64,000 bases of DNA from Tetmemena sp. SeJ-2015 (Eukaryota; Ciliophora; Spirotrichea; Sporadotrichida; Oxytrichidae). Below, piece by piece: positions 17,664 to 32,200 of the stretch (position 1 is the stretch's first letter; each line of letters opens with the position of its first letter). The position numbers were made by a program, and so were the translations under genes. A model generated the notes under the pieces. It worked only from the letters and a program-made list of their open reading frames with translations. It was not told where the DNA came from and did no database searches. The stretch spans positions 25,281-89,280 of the forward strand of contig JAJKFJ010021315.1 of the NCBI GenBank assembly GCA_027382625.1. Direction: 5' to 3'.

Positions 17664-20600
17664 ATGAAAAATAAAGATATTGTCCATGATCTTATATTGT
17701 GCTTTTGAGTTATTTAATTTTAATATGGCAATAATGAAAGTGGTTCTAAAGAGAAGCTAATGAAAAATAAAGAGTAAAAGCAAAACAACAACTAAAGTGA
17801 AGATGAACTAGAATCAAAGTAAAATCTTGATAAACAAGTTAAATTCTCTCAGTCCATAGAAGAGGAACTATTTAAGAGCATATAAAAGCTTACTAACAAA
17901 AATTATAGATTTTAAGAGTAAAATTTTTAATAAATGCTGGTTCTAAAGTAGGTCTACCACCAATATACCAAAAGACAAAGAATATTAGACTATATTTTTA
18001 ACTTAAATTAAATGAATATAGCTTATGGAAAACCGAAATAGAGTCACTCTAAATCGTTATCTCAAGACCTATAATATCATATCAATCATAATTAAGATTA
18101 AAAGAAAGATTTATCACCTTAAATTTGGGGATACTTATAGAATGAAAAATAATTATGAATAAAGTTATAATATTATTGCATTTTTTATGTTGCAAGCAGT
18201 TATCTTACTAAAATGTAAATTATTTTTTTAGTTCAAAATAAGGTACAGATCGACTAGGCGAAGTCTAGAACGGTTGCGAAGACTGAATTTCGCTAAGGAC
18301 ACGTTAATCATCATCTTCATAGTCAATAGTCTAGAAGTCCTATATTTCAACCAACCCCTTTCCTACACAATAACATTTCTTAAAAAATTTTTTCTTTAAA
18401 GATTTTCCCCGGGGGGGGAAAAAATTTCTCTAAAAAAAAGGGCCCGGGGAACCCAATTTTCCTTTAAATATTTTTCTAATTTAAAGGGAATTCCAAAAAA
18501 TTCCTTTAAAGTCCCTGAAAAGGCGGATTGAAAGCTCTAGAAAGGAGGCAAGAGGACAACTTATGAGCTACATATGCACGAAATATTCGAATAGCAACCT
18601 AAAATCAAGCTATTTAAACAAGAAACAGATAATCCATAATAGAGACTACAATTTGGTGCAAGCTTTGGTTCATTTAAAAAACTTTTAAAATTTTTCTATG
18701 GTTTTGGGAAATAAAAGAAAGAAAATATTGCTCATTAGGATAGTAAGGATACTTCTTGGGTGTAAAGTAATTTCCTCATGCTAGGGCAGTCATCAGTCTA
18801 GCGCTAATCAAGTAATTAAAGTAATCAAAGGAAAAGTAAAGCCAACTTTAACTCTTTTTTTTTTAATTTCACTTCTTATAAAAAACATAGATGAGTCAAA
18901 CAATTTCGATCCCTCATACTTTGATCAAAATAGCATAGTTTTATCTAACAAGCATCCAGAGAATAGCTTTGGATATCCAGACTCAATTAAGTACAAAAAT
19001 AAAAGCAATAATAGCCCTATGAGAAGACATGGATCTCCAAAGCCTCGATTATCTAAGTTTAACTCTAGCTTGATGGTAGATAACAATTCGTTTGCTCAAA
19101 AGAGATCTAGTGACGCTAATAAGTCAGATAGCAATCTTGGCTCGTCATTTCAAAATTAAGTATCTAGAGGATTAACTGCGAAGCAGTAAAATCCAAGCTT
19201 TCATGAATCACCTCTAGTTGAAAAAATCTTCAAAGTTAATACCCTTACTGCTAAATAGTTGAGGTCTTATCACGGAGAGGAAGAGAAATCAGAGGATAGT
19301 GAGGATGGATCAGAGTCGGACGAAGATGCGGATAGTCAAAGCCTTGATTCACTTAAGAGTTCATAGCTATCAGATGATAGCAATAAGCAGATCGCTTAGA
19401 TTTTGCATCAAACAGAAATCAAAAAGCGGAAAAAGATTGACAATAGCTCTATGACAGTTGGAAAGATGAAAATATCTGACTTTGAGCGAATTAACTTATC
19501 CTATATGAGACATCTTTAAAGAGAAAAGTATGATCAGAGAGTTATACTTGATTTCAGATCTCAGAACATCATCAAAATCAAACTATTATTTCTCTATTTT
19601 AAGGATTGATGCTCTATATAACTAAACAGTAAAGGCTATTGGTCAGCTTATACTAGTTCAGCCATGGGATTCCGTTCCTATTCCCAAAAAGGGTTAAAGA
19701 GAACTCAACACTAATTAGGAAAAAATTAAAAGTAGAGAGCGCTCTTAAATTCAATTTCTAAATATATTTAATGACTTTATCTTGAGTATCATCGAAAAAT
19801 CTCCCTTTTAGCAGATTAGGCAAAATATGATTCCAGCAAAAGTTAAAAGCTAGGGAAGCTTCGCAAAGCAGATAAATTTATTTAAGAGACGAGAACTAAG
19901 CAATAAAAATGGCAAGACCAGAATCAATCTAGATATGTCCATGGCAGATCAAAGTCTAATAAGGAGCAACAGAAGTATATAATTGATCAGTCTTTTATTT
20001 TTTGAGTAATGATTTGAATGATTCGAAGCATGATTTTCATAGAACATCTGTAAAAGGAACTTATTTTTTCAATAAATAAATTTTTAATTGAACTTAAATG
20101 ACCTACACTCAAAAGCAAATGACAAATATTTTTCTTCAAAAGCTTTTGCTCCAAAGAGATAAGCCTCTTTTTTCATAATATATAGTTTTAGCCTAACTTC
20201 TACGTTCTTACCCTTTAGAAGTCTGGAATAGGAGGACAATCTTTAAATGCGGATATTGCAAGTTACAAGAAATTAATCTCATCTACAAAAATTTTGTAAC
20301 GTGATCAGCTTTTGGAATAAATTTTGCACTCGAAAGGGCTAGCTCAAATCTTAGGATTTTCAAGAGTATAAGATCTCAAAAAATTTTCGTATTCCCTATA
20401 ATTATATTGAGATCTAGTTTATTAAGCGTAGCTTTTAGAATACCGTCGCTACTATAAGAATATTTAATCGGCAAACTAAAACTAGACTTGAGCTCTATTC
20501 GAATGGAGGTAAAAAACTTCTATTCGTTTTAAAGGTAAAAAAGCCAAGCCTGTTGAACTGTTAGGGAACCTTATTAAATATTTATGTTTGCTATCATATT

Positions 20601-21747
20601 TTAGAAGCTAAGGTTGTAATTGCTGCTTTACAGATGAGGATGAAAGCAGAAGGCGGAAAATGATTGAGCTTTTTCATTTCTCCAAAGATAACGTGAAGCT
20701 GAAACTGAATCTGATAAACTATTTCAGTGATATGGTTGGTGATTAGATGAACAATTTCATCACTATGCAGACTATTCATCATTCACTCTATCACACATAG
20801 GTTGATCATACGAGTTAACCAGCTTCTCCACATTTAGGCAAGCGCTAGTAGCCTTTCTTCACTATGGAATTCCCCAACTATTTCTCTTGGCAAGATAAAC
20901 TATTACTAACTGCTCTGTTCATGCTTTATTTGCAACTTTTCAAGTCTGGTAAAAATGGAGCTGGCAATGCTTTATAAAAGTTATAGTCATTTATTTGAAT
21001 GCTTTAAAGTCCTCGCTCTATCATAGATAGTAGTCTTGATCATAATATGAGTTAATTATAACTAGATTTATCAAAATGTAATACATAAATGTTGCAATGA
21101 ATGTATTTAAGCATGAATTCTTCTTATATTGCTTCTTGTTTCACTATGATATCACACTTGGATAATTAAGATTAAAAGGTCAAATTATGATGATAAGAGG
21201 TTCATGATTTCGAGAACGCATAAAGCTATTAGCATCTCAAAGCGAAGAGTACCTCTAACGAGCCAAATCCTCAAGAATAAAACTACCCTCATACCTTACA
21301 AGGCTTTCCTAGTTCTATTCAGTATTAAAATTATTATGAATGCATACTTTAATCTCTATTCTACTTTATAACGTTGGGATTAAGAAATAAAATGACTAGG
21401 AGCTCCTTGCGAACATCGAATAACTTTCTTTTATTGAATCTGAGGAAGATAGAGACGTTGCAAAATTTAAGGACGAGAGAGATCTCATACGCCGCAACTA
21501 GATTCGAATAAAACAGCAGATTTAAGCTCTTGAAGAGAAGCTTGGCTATCAAATTGACCATTATTACAAAGTCTAAGCTGGGTTCTCATCATCTGTAACT
21601 GGCGGAGCGGGTGCTGGGTCATTCCATGCTCATAAATCAGCAGAAATTTAAATTCAAAAATTCTAATTCTTTGAGTACTTCTTGGAAGAAAAAATTTTAA
21701 ATACTATAAATTCATGCCATTTGGTTAATATTTTAAAACTTTATTGA
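17664..21747 (+). CDS. Long low-complexity protein with acidic and coiled-coil segments, unknown function
   Basis: Long stretches are open on the plus strand under UAR=Gln with biased, protein-like content: a Gln/Asn/Lys-rich start (17727-18180), a Ser/Asn/Pro-rich part (18890-19200), an acidic Ser/Glu/Asp run (19270-19360), a basic Lys run, a helix-rich part (20610-20990, with RRRKMIELFHFSKDN and a CNCC cluster) and a Glu/Arg/Gln coiled-coil-like C-terminus (21430-21600, ESEEDRDVAKFKDERD). Stop TGA 21745-21747. Several frame changes between these blocks show IESs or introns; two with pointers are listed. The GC-homopolymer patch at about 18395-18520 falls inside. The start ATG is tentative. 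I recognise no domain; a scaffold or regulatory role is only a guess. Confidence 0.6.
18395..18520. other. Anomalous G/C homopolymer patch
   Basis: Runs such as CCCCGGGGGGGG, AAAAAATTT, AAAAAAAAGGGCCCGGGG follow one another in homopolymer steps, unlike anything else in the window, and break the surrounding reading frame. This looks more like low-quality base calling or consensus error than biology. Confidence 0.6.
18844..18883. other. Possible IES in the 17.7-21.7 kb gene, pointer AAC (40 nt)
   Basis: AAC at 18844-18846 and 18884-18886. Join GCC AAC ATA GAT GAG is in frame and removes a T-run plus a TGA; the repeat is short. Confidence 0.45.
19983..20001. other. IES in the 17.7-21.7 kb gene, pointer TTGA (19 nt)
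   Basis: TTGA at 19983-19986 and 20002-20005. Join TAA TTG AGT AAT GAT removes an in-frame TGA. Confidence 0.55.
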
Positions 21748-21781
21748 GTTTCTACACTTTTATCTTTATTATAAATAGTCA

Positions 21782-24700
21782 TCAGTTTTTGAGATTAAGC
21801 TGAGATCTTGTGAGATTTAATTCTAAATCCGCAGTAAGGCCTGTCAGCTTGCGTTTAGATAGTTCTCTCTCCTCATTTATTTTCTCAAGACCGCCACTTG
21901 GCTTTCTATAAGCTTCTTTAGAAGATTACTTCCCATGAGCTCTCAGTAACCTCATTTATCCAATATTTGCTAACTTTATGCAAAATAAATTAAACTTTGG
22001 AGTAAAGAAAAGTTCTTAGTGCTGAATTTAAGCCAAGTAAGTGTCTCTCTTTTTGGCAAGTTTCTTGTCTTTTTGGCTCAGCCTTTAAATTTATAGAAAT
22101 TCATCTTCGGCTTTCTTATAAATCTCCTAATTAAGTATACTAACAAGCACTCTTTTGCTTCCAAGCTAGCTCGGACTATTGGAGCTGGTTTTTTCTAGCG
22201 TTAGATCAGGCCTAGATCCAGGCGATGAATTCTAAAACTAATACATTTTAATCATATGTTAAGCATCAGCAAGTTTTTTTTTAAACTGAGTAGTTTTAGT
22301 GGCTACGCTCTTTGAACTTTTTCTAAGTTAAAGCACCGGAGGAGGTGAAGGTATTTAAGATTGAGTTATAGAAACTTGCCCGCTGACTTCTTTCATTCTC
22401 AGTTCAAAATCTCTTAAAATAAATTAGAGTAATTTATTGTAATTAATCTCCTAATCCCTAACAAATAAATAACAAAAAAGCTTAATAAGTTCCCTCAAGA
22501 CCTTTTTACTCCAAATCTATATCTTCATTCGGAACATCAATTTGAGTCATCGGAACTAGATTAAACGTGATTTTTCTTTCTCCACCCATTTCTGTAGTGT
22601 TTGTTTACTTGGAAATACTCTAATTTTAAATCCTACTTTGCTCCAATCGTTTTAAAATGCTCTCATCTTTTTTCACCCCAACATGATCTAAAATTATGCC
22701 CTTAGCTCTAAGATTCAAAAGTTATTTTACTTTAAATCAAATTATGCAATCTATAAATTATTTTAGCTGAAGCTATTGCATTCTAATCTCATCATTTAGT
22801 TTAGCATCGTTCAATATCTATTCGGCTTTAGAAATGTTCTAAGTCGCATTTTTCTATGAAAACTGGTCATACACATTATTTTGTGGAGATTGCCGCACCG
22901 GGCTCTATTGAGTATCAAATGGGCGGCTCACTTGACTCACTAATCCAATATCTTTCCCATCTTATGACTTTGCTCGAGACAGTTGTATATTTTCTTCTCT
23001 CACCTTGTTATTGATCTTTGGTCTCATGCAAAAAAGGCGCCCAAATATATTAGAGACACTTTTATCAATTCAATCATCAATGATGAACTGAAAAATAATT
23101 TAACTTTTGCTCTAGCTTAACTTTTTCTGTTGTTAAATATTGTCTTCTCCTCTCTAATTAGCATCTTGGTTTTAAGCCATTTATTTGAGCTTCGCCATAA
23201 TCTAAGCATGTCCTACTTTTTTACTGAGTATGACCAAGCATTTTTTGAGCAAGCGAATTCGCTACTATTAAAGTAAAGTTTTAGGAGAAATCAAATCGTC
23301 TGTCGTATCCTAGCTTTACTTGACAACTAAGGACTTAAAAATGTAGAAATCCTTATAAAAGTATTCAAGATAAAATAATGTTGAGGGAAGATACTAAGTT
23401 GAATTTAATTTGCATCTTTAGAAGATAACTTAAAGCATTTTCATAGTATTGCTCTCTAAAATCACCCACTCTTTAAAGATTACTTCTGTCAAATCCTCCA
23501 TAAAATTGAAATGAGGGTGGACATGCTTTTAACTTATCCTTATCAGAATCGACATCATTACTCAAAGTAATCATCATTTAAAAAGTTAAAAAATTATTTG
23601 AGATCTATAATCAGATTAAGCATCAACTCAAATCTTTCCAAATCACTCAACTTTTTCTAGATTATATTCAATTAGCTTTAATCCTTCTCTTTGGTTATTG
23701 AATTAAGTGTTTAATTATGAAGCTATATTATTTTGCCAAATTTTTTCAATTTCCTAATCTATGATAAATCCTCAGAGAGCTTTCCAGTTTAGCGCCTACC
23801 ACTAATTAAGCTTTTACTCACATCATAATCACTTTTTTAGGAAAGTTATCTCTCGGATTATCTTGCTGTACTTATCCTTATATCAGCATCTTAACTCTTT
23901 TTTCCTTTTAGATTTTCCATATTCATCTGTTCTTAAGCAACTTCTCTTTGAGTGTTTAACTTTCTGAGACCAGTTTCCTTGTTTTATTCTAAATAGGATG
24001 GAAACTAATTTTCAGATTTAAAGTTTTAAACTTCTTTTGCATCTTCCTTTTCAAGATTTTAAGTCCTAGATTTTTACAGCCCACTCTCTCTTTAAAAAGT
24101 GTATAAATTTCATCACATTTTGATAATATACTTTACCCATAGTTTTAGCCAAGGATTGCCTCCTTATTAAAGAAGAATTATCTGTCTTGGGAAATATTAG
24201 AATGAATTATTCCCTGATCTTCCCTATCATGCTTTATAATTTCTCTAGTGTCCCTCTTGAAATGAAGGTCTTAAAATTTACCAGTCAGCTGCTCTATTTA
24301 GTTTTAGCCTCTGTACTTGAGATCTTTATTTGTAAATGTCTAAGCCTGGGCATCATTTTAAGGCAGTTGGGGTGAAAAGGCACTGACTACTATTCGAGGT
24401 TCAGAAAGAGCAGAGAAGGAACCATTTGTATTGAAAGCAATTTAAGGAGGCTTGCTTGTGTTATTAGCTTCCTAATCAATATTCTATCCCACAGAAAGTT
24501 TTCTGTTTAACTAGTCAATCTGCTATTGTATAGAAAGTACTTAAAAATACATATAAACACTCTCAAGCTAAATATTTTATGCTTAATTCGTGTTGCTACC
24601 ACTTTATGTCTGTATGGGCGAAATCTTAAAGTCTTTGTCTGGTTGCTACTACAACTCAAAAATATTTTCTTGCTAAGCCTTCTAGAGTTTAAAAGTCTTT

Positions 24701-26077
24701 AAACTTTGTGCAAGTAAACTAAATAAGCCTTTTTCTTGCTTTTTGTTTTGAATTATTTCATTTCCTTCAGTTGGATGATCTGAAAATTAAAGTGAAAGAC
24801 AAATTAAATGATCAAGGCCTTGGAAAATTCTTTTCCAAGAAAAGTAAGGATCCTCTAGTACGACTTCATCTCTTTTTTCAAGGTTCTTCACTGCGCATTT
24901 CAAAATGGTGTTAAAAATATTATTATATATTTTGATGTTCTAAATTCTACAGATTATATAAAACTCTATGTTTACAATTAAATAGTCCTTGACACTCTGA
25001 CCATGAGTTAATGCCTCATAGGCAATTTTCATCTTAGTTTTCATGATTCTAAATATTTCTAAACACGACTTTAAACAACAAAAGGATATAATTTACTCAT
25101 ATCAAGAGCCTATAATTAAAAGATACTTTTCCTCCTCTCTCGCACCTCTTTGTCTTTTATTGAATTCTCTATTTTGGCTTATATTACTCTCATTTGATTT
25201 TTAATATTAAAAATTATTGAGGTTTCAAATCAGATAGTAAATTTTTATTAACTTATGATTGGTATTTACTATTTGCTGCATGAAATTAATAAATGCGAAG
25301 AGATCCTCGTCATCATCAAAAACGAAATCCACTGTCCGCCAATCTGTGAACAAAGATACACATTACCAACAATTAAAAGGCTACGTTTAAGTTGAAGATA
25401 TACCAAAGAAGGTAGTTAATCGCATTGAATTCTCAACTATATCGTAATTTATAATAAATTAAGCATAGAGAGCGCAGATTAAGTGTTATTCATTGAAGAA
25501 GCTCTTTGCGCTTTAGTTTTGAAGTCTCCTTTGTTTGTTGGAGATTTTTAATTGCCTTAGTTTATACCTACTTGCTCATTCTGAAGAAAAGGAGTGTTAA
25601 CGTTTCCTTCAGAATTGTTGGCTTATTATTCTTCTAACTCAGCTTATTGCTCATCCACTAACTCTTGATTCCTCTGTTTCACAAACTTAGCGATATCATT
25701 TTTATATTACTAAAATGTGAAAGAGTGAGCTCCATAAACGATACCAGTCACATCACTCAGAGCAAAGTAAGATTTTTTCCCATGAACTTCTCCTTGCTTG
25801 TTGCAAGGCTACCAAATTATCTAGTCGCAGTTGTCATTCAGACTAATCCAGCAAGTTTAAATATGCTTAAAATTATTCCTTATAGTGTTTTAAACATAAG
25901 CAAGGCTTGCTACTCTTTTTTGAATAGTGAAACTTTGTCATTTTGAAACCGATTTTGAGTTCATGTGTGCAAAATATAAACTTATAAAGAAAATTAAAAT
26001 GAGAGCGACTCATAATCAAACTCCTTTCTAACTTTGTAAGGGAAATTGAAAGACTTAGGTTTAATCCTCGGTTCCAT
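21782..26077 (-). CDS. Long low-complexity protein, unknown function
   Basis: Minus-strand frame with continuous protein-like content over 4.3 kb: probable start ATG at 26077 (MEPRIKPKSFNFPYKVRKEF), a VDFVFDDDEDLFAFINFM segment near 25300, a Gln/Asn/Glu-rich part (25500-25660), a long open helix-rich stretch (24420-25060, KDYLIVNIEFYIICRIQN), Ser/Thr-rich regions with prolines (22320-22390, SPPPV) and a basic coiled-coil-like end (22000-22100). Stop TGA 21784-21782, only 34 nt from the stop of the convergent plus-strand gene. Internal frame changes imply IESs or introns that I did not place. No domain recognised. Confidence 0.6.
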
Positions 26078-26856
26078 TGAAAGTTGGGTGAGAATTCTCT
26101 CTGCACTATTAACTTCCTAATTCTAAAATGAAATAATGAAAATATTTATTGTTCTTGGGCTATTCTTATTCCAAACTCCCTACTGTGAGAATATATTTAC
26201 TATTATTCAGGTCCATTTTAACTTTTTAGATTATATTAGAAAGAATATTATTTGTAATTTATGTAATAAATAGAGTAGAGAATTATCATTTGGTTTATTT
26301 GTGATGTCTTAATTTTGGTAAGGTAAGTTAGATTCCTCTAAGTTTTCATTTTCCCTAGGCCTAGGTGCAAATAAGGATAATTTATTTGAAGATACTTGCC
26401 TAAAATTTTGTTTCTTCTCATCTTAGTTCATAATTTCAGTTGCAAAAATTAAAATAGTATCTTTTCTCATCATTAAAATGCAAGCATGTTATAGATGAGT
26501 GATTGTTTGGCTACGAAATTCAATAAATTTTGTTGCAGTAAAATATGGAAATTAAATTACTTTTAATCATCTATTCGGCAAAAAGATATTTTTTCTTTGC
26601 CACCAATAATTCTTTTTAGTTTAAAGTTGAAGAACTAAAATATATGTGCTAATTACTTCCTCAGTATATTTTAAATAAGAAAATTTCTGGAAGATTGTAA
26701 CTTAATCAATAAATAAATTTAAGTTATATAAACCTTAGAGAAATAAAGGCTTTTTCAATTTAAGAATAGAGTTTTAAACTTAATTATAAAAATAGATCAA
26801 GCAATATTGATCTTGACTAGGCTAGATTAACTAGAGTTTTCATTTCTCATTCCAGC
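26078..26856. other. Spacer, no gene seen
   Basis: AT-rich DNA between two minus-strand genes; no sustained frame or RNA feature noticed. Confidence 0.45.
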
Positions 26857-28684
26857 AAAAGTTTCAAGATTATGATGAACTATGCCGCTTGTATAATACT
26901 CTTTTGGCTTTTAAGTCTCTTAATTTCCATTAGGTTTTCTTCCATTATCAATATTTATTTTGACAAGCAACTCAACTTGTCTGCTAATTATAGATAAAAA
27001 ATTACATCAAGCTATCCTTGACTCTAATGCTCTTTTTCAGTTCACTAAAAAAGTTATGTCTTGAACCCTCGTCACCGACTATGGCATCTTAGTCTATTGT
27101 TTAATCATCAAAGCTGTCCATATTTTATTTTTAGAACTCTACTTTCTACTTCTTCTAAACTGGAGAGCACTAAATATGAGATTGCTCAATATCAGTGATA
27201 TCATTTATTGATGATTCCTTCAAAGAAGGTTTGTTTGGAATCAGTTCAAGATAATAAATTATAATCTATGAGTTGCCGCTTTTCAAGAAATTCCTTAACA
27301 TTAAACTTTTGGTTATTAGAGAATCAACTCTTTGGCAAAGGCTTTTATGGAGTCCCGTATTTCACTGGTATGTCTTTCTTAGCATTTAAAACTTGAGTGG
27401 AGTTCTTCTCTTAGACAGATTGGAAAATAGGCCCCCTCTCTTTATAGATGAATGACTCGTGGTCTGATACCTAACTCTCTTCTCAGCTTTATTCCATATG
27501 GGAGTCCAAGATTTTAATAATTCCCTTTGGCTGGGATTTAGAATCTTCTGGACGAAGTAAATCTTCTTATCTGAAATTGGAGCCAGCTACTAAGGATGAA
27601 TTCTTATTTAGAATACCACTTATGTAGCTCATGCCCAGGGGAAGAACCTGAATCTAAGAAGAGCTCCTAAACAAATTCCATTTAAAAAAAAAAACCTAGA
27701 GAGTTAGCCAGGAATCTAATAATAAATGTTAAATTTAAAGGACTCGATTAATTAATCCTGCTGATCATGAAGGAGGACATTCCGGATTAATCCTATTGAA
27801 GGTTATAATTACCGTTGTTAAATGATTCTTTTGGCTTTTCCTAAATAACTCGATCAATATTTTCAAATTTTTTAAAGCTGCGAGCTGCTTATAAATCCAG
27901 AGATTGCTAATTAGATTCTTGATTTCCATTTGCTATTACAGAATTAAAGTAGCATGACAAACTTGAATGCGGTTATAGAACTGACGCGGAATAGTCTTGA
28001 GTATGAGTAAGTCTGCTCAATTAGGCTGGCTTATTTTATGGGACCCGATATTCTGCATCGCTTAATTCACTTTCCTCATCTTAATCTGAATATCTTTTAA
28101 AAAATTCTGCTTTTATAAGATGAATAAATTACAACTGATATCTTTGAGGATAGATGGTAGCTCTATTGCTAGTAATAGCTGCTGTTGATTAACTAAAAAT
28201 CCCTGTCTGCTTTTTTAAAAGCCTTTCCTCTTCCTCATTTTTAAAATCTGCAGTATACCAAAATTTTTTTTAAATATATTGCTCAACTTCATTAATTACC
28301 TATTATCTATTTTTAACCATAAATATATTACTACTACTTTTATCTGCTCAATTTCTTCATCGAAGTTGTACAATTATTATCTTCTCTTCAGATCTTAGTT
28401 CAAGTTTTGCTGCGATTAAGAATATATATGACTGATTTTATTCTGCTGTACTACTGGAGCACCTTGATAAATTAATGTAAGATTGGATACAAAAATAATT
28501 GAGTTAGAGACTTTGTGACTTGAAAACTTTTGCCTTTATTAAATCTGGATTTAATGAAAAGTATTGAAGCATTATTTAAATATGTAGCATAGTTTTTAAA
28601 ATTATTTTGGAGGGCTGTGCTTTGTTAGTTAGGCCTTTTATTACTCATTTATTAAGAACTGGAATTATTTATTATCGGATTCAT
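26857..28684 (-). CDS. Low-complexity protein, unknown function
   Basis: Minus-strand gene. Probable start ATG at 28684 (MNPIINNSSSQQMSNKRP), stop TGA 26859-26857. Content is Ser/Gln/Lys-rich with acidic patches, e.g. SSINDITDIEQSHIQ and SFDDQTIDQDAIVGDEGS near 27050-27200, then ELKKSIRVKDSLMQF and a basic helix MEENLMEIKRLKSQK near 26900. Several frame breaks indicate unplaced IESs or introns. Function not recognisable; phospho-regulated scaffold-like composition is typical of many ciliate-specific proteins. Confidence 0.55.
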
Positions 28685-29239
28685 CTTTTTCTATCCCTTT
28701 GCTTCACTCTGCTTTTATGCTAGCGTATTTTAAATTAAATTGTGTGTGAAAATAAATATTATCTTCAATATTCAGTGAACTCTAGTTCTATCAATATGCA
28801 GTTAGCATTATATTTTATTCATAATTTATTAGATAAATTACCCACTGCAAATAGGTAATAATATAAAAGCAAAATATTACTTATGATATATTTTTAATCG
28901 ATAATATATTAAAGAGGAATGTAATAGGGATTAATTTCATAAAAGGAACTAAAAAAAAGGAATTTCGTAATGTTATCATCCTAAGAGATTTTTAAATTTC
29001 AGAAGACAAGCAGACATTTTACAACTATTCTTTTTTCTCTTATTATCTCCCAATAAATTTTTTCCAAGCTCCCAGACATTTTTCCCGAATGAAAAATTTT
29101 ATTTTATTGATTAAATGCTATCCACAGTTTTATAACTAGATACGCTTTAGAAATAAAAATAATTATGGAAATATTCTTTACTAGTATACTCCATATCAAT
29201 AATTTCATATTATTTTTAATTCAAATATTTTTTTTATAA
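28685..29239. other. Spacer, no gene seen
   Basis: AT-rich; a minus-strand frame is open in part of it but has no protein-like bias. Confidence 0.4.
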
Positions 29240-32200
29240 TCTCTGCCTTACTTTTGTATTATTAAGAATGGCTTAAGAGGTCATATGCAGCTGAGAATAT
29301 TTTGTAGACCCAACACTTTACGTCTTTCCCAAGTTCGTTGAGGGTAACGGCTTAAAGTATCGCTTTATCTTTTACGGTGAGGCGCTCCTAAAGTCATTAT
29401 CAATATAAAACCGATTTGATTTAAGCCAAATTTTGATAAAATTCAGAGCAAAGTTAAAATGAAAGCAGGAGAGAATAACTTACTGCTTTTATCTCACTAA
29501 ATGAATTTAGGAATAATGCTCCTCATTAATCAGCATTTCAATATTATAAACTTAAAATTATACTCAACCAATTCTCTCACTTTTTCTCAATATTTTAAGC
29601 GCAATAAAACATTCATAAATTTAAAATAAAGAAATAAAGTCTTGAAAGTAATTCACATCAAAATTTAGCCTTTAATGAAAAGTAGGCTCTATAATTATTT
29701 ATGATAAAGTATTATCAGTTATGCTAGCTTTACTTCAATGTTGCTTAGTTAAGGCGCGAAGCATAGTCCGTATCAATTTTAAATGACTTTCTAGGTTGAA
29801 TAGGTATTTTATTCTAAATTTATGATTTATTCGTACCTTGCTTGCTCATACTCATTAATTTTATTTTAATCAAAACTAATGACCAGATATATGTAAATAT
29901 AAGTTGCTCACAATCTTGGTAGTATTATTATCCTTGATGACTTATTCTCCGTTGCTACTCTTGTTTATGGAAGCTCCTGCTCTAGAGACTTCTGAGATTT
30001 AAGTTTCACTGTACTTTCCATTAAGAAGTTTCCTGCCTGCCAATCCTCCTATTATTGCACTCTATTGGGAGGGAGTCTAAAAGTTTTGAGGCTGGAAAGC
30101 TTTAATACTTTTTGAATTAGAGTCCAGCTAATTCTGAATGATGGGATTGGAAAATCTTTGAGAGGCAGACGAGACACTCAAATTATTAGGGTTTTGGTTT
30201 GGAGCCTATTTCATTGGAGAAGATTTGCGGCCTGTTCCTAGTTAGAAAATGTTTCCTACGTTTTCAGAGCTCTCAAATTTTCCAATATAATTTTAAATAC
30301 TAAGCTAAGAAAAGTAAATAAAGCTTCCAAGGTTAGATTATCAATTTATTTTTAAAAATTAAGATTGCTTTATTGAGGGAGCTCCAGGAGTTTAGGACAG
30401 CATTTTCCCAGCAGCATTGAAAAACAAAAGTTAGATACAGTTATCATTTATTGAAAGAAGTGAGCTTGTTCTTGAAAAGAGTATTCTATTGTTCGTTCTT
30501 CTTTATTTTTAAAATTTTCTGGCTCACTATCTCTTATCCATAAGTTAAAATAATTTAGAAAAATAATTCATAAGTTCTATCACTTTATTCTACGCTAAAA
30601 GGCCCGTTGAAACCCTCAGACGAAATTTAAGACTCCTCTTGTATATCTTCAAATTCTTCAGGAAACTAAAAAAGATTGATAAGTTTAACTTTATAAACTG
30701 CGTTCTCTTGAGTTTGATTATTCCCATAGGCGAGGGTTTACTCACAACTGGGACGTATTCAGATTAGATATTATTTTTATGGAAGTTTTTACGCCTTGCT
30801 AAAGTATTTTAAACTGTTTTTAAGATATTGATATTTCCTTTGCTCATTCATAATTATGATATTAAATATGAAAAGACTTTGCTTTTACTTTTTGGACTGG
30901 CATCGTCTGCAGTGAATATACTTGGTCTTTACTATTCTGAGTCTTCGTAGGTTTAATTTACTGAATTTAAAAAATCCAAGCCCATAGAGTGATCTGATGC
31001 CCTTTTTTGAGCTGTTTACAGTAGGGCTTTTATCTTCTAAAGTTTAGAATTTTTGTCTTGTTGCTTCATATCTATATGGCTATTTAAATAAAAGCATAGA
31101 CATAATTATCTAGTGTCTCTTCTCTGATGTAGGACTTGCTTTTATCACTTTAAAGATACTGATTATTCTTCTCATTGTATTCGAAGTTCGGACTTCTTTA
31201 AGGTAATACTGTAGACATAACTTACTTCGTTACCTTAGCAAAATTTTTCCTTTTCATTTCTTATAATAAAATAGATGATTCAATATGATTCTGCTACAGG
31301 CTCAGATCGCCTCCCTGAGAGAGGGAAATTGATTTGATTTCCGATGTTACTGCTTTGAAAGGAGTTCTATAAAATAACTTTAAAATAAGATATTATAAAA
31401 TATCTATCCATGTAGGTAATTCTATTTGGCAAATCCGTAGTCATAGTTGTTTTTCTATATAATAAATAGGTAATAAAATTTACATTTAATTTTTCTAGTG
31501 GAGCTCATTGAGCATTTACTTTTCTGGATCTTGAACTTCACTTGCCTTTCTCAATAAATTATATAATTTAATATAGTTGATACATTTAGAGTAATTAATT
31601 TTCAAGGGTGTGCTTAATTTAGAGTTTTGCTGACCTATTTTATTAAATAGCAATCCACTTAATGTTGCACTTCTGCTGTCAGAGATAAATTATAAACTTG
31701 GAAAAAAATTTCATAAGAATCTTAATTATAATTTTAAATGGCTCTTATTGCTTGCTTTCCTGCTTGAATTCATAGCGCCAAAAGCATTTACTTGATTTCC
31801 CGAAAATATGGTGTTTTTAGAGTTGACGTTATTAGCGGAGTAGAATTGAAATTCATGTCTTAGTTATTCTCAGTAACAAGAGCACGAGAAACAGCATTAT
31901 TAAGCAAAGGAGATTCTTAACATTTAATATAGAGAAAAATTGAGTTGATTTAAAATTTAAGATTGGATACTTGCCTTTTAGCTGTTAATTGAATTTTATT
32001 TGACGGTTAGTAAACCAGGAAAATTGGTCTTAAAACCATTTATCTCATTCATGGTTTAATTTCTGTGATGAATGGACTAATTTTAGCTCTAACTTAGAAT
32101 AGTGTTTGAAGTAAGTGGCAAATTATTTGATTGAGTTGATGCCTAGGGTCCCTTTGAAAAATTCCTGAGAGCTTCCAATAGCTTTCTCTAATCCTATATA

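Noticed and set aside
29290..29430. Plus-strand frame EYFVDPTLYVFPKFVEG suggestive of a small exon.
   Set aside because: The minus strand here has an open Ser/Thr/Lys-rich frame consistent with the neighbouring minus-strand gene; evidence for the plus frame is only its length.
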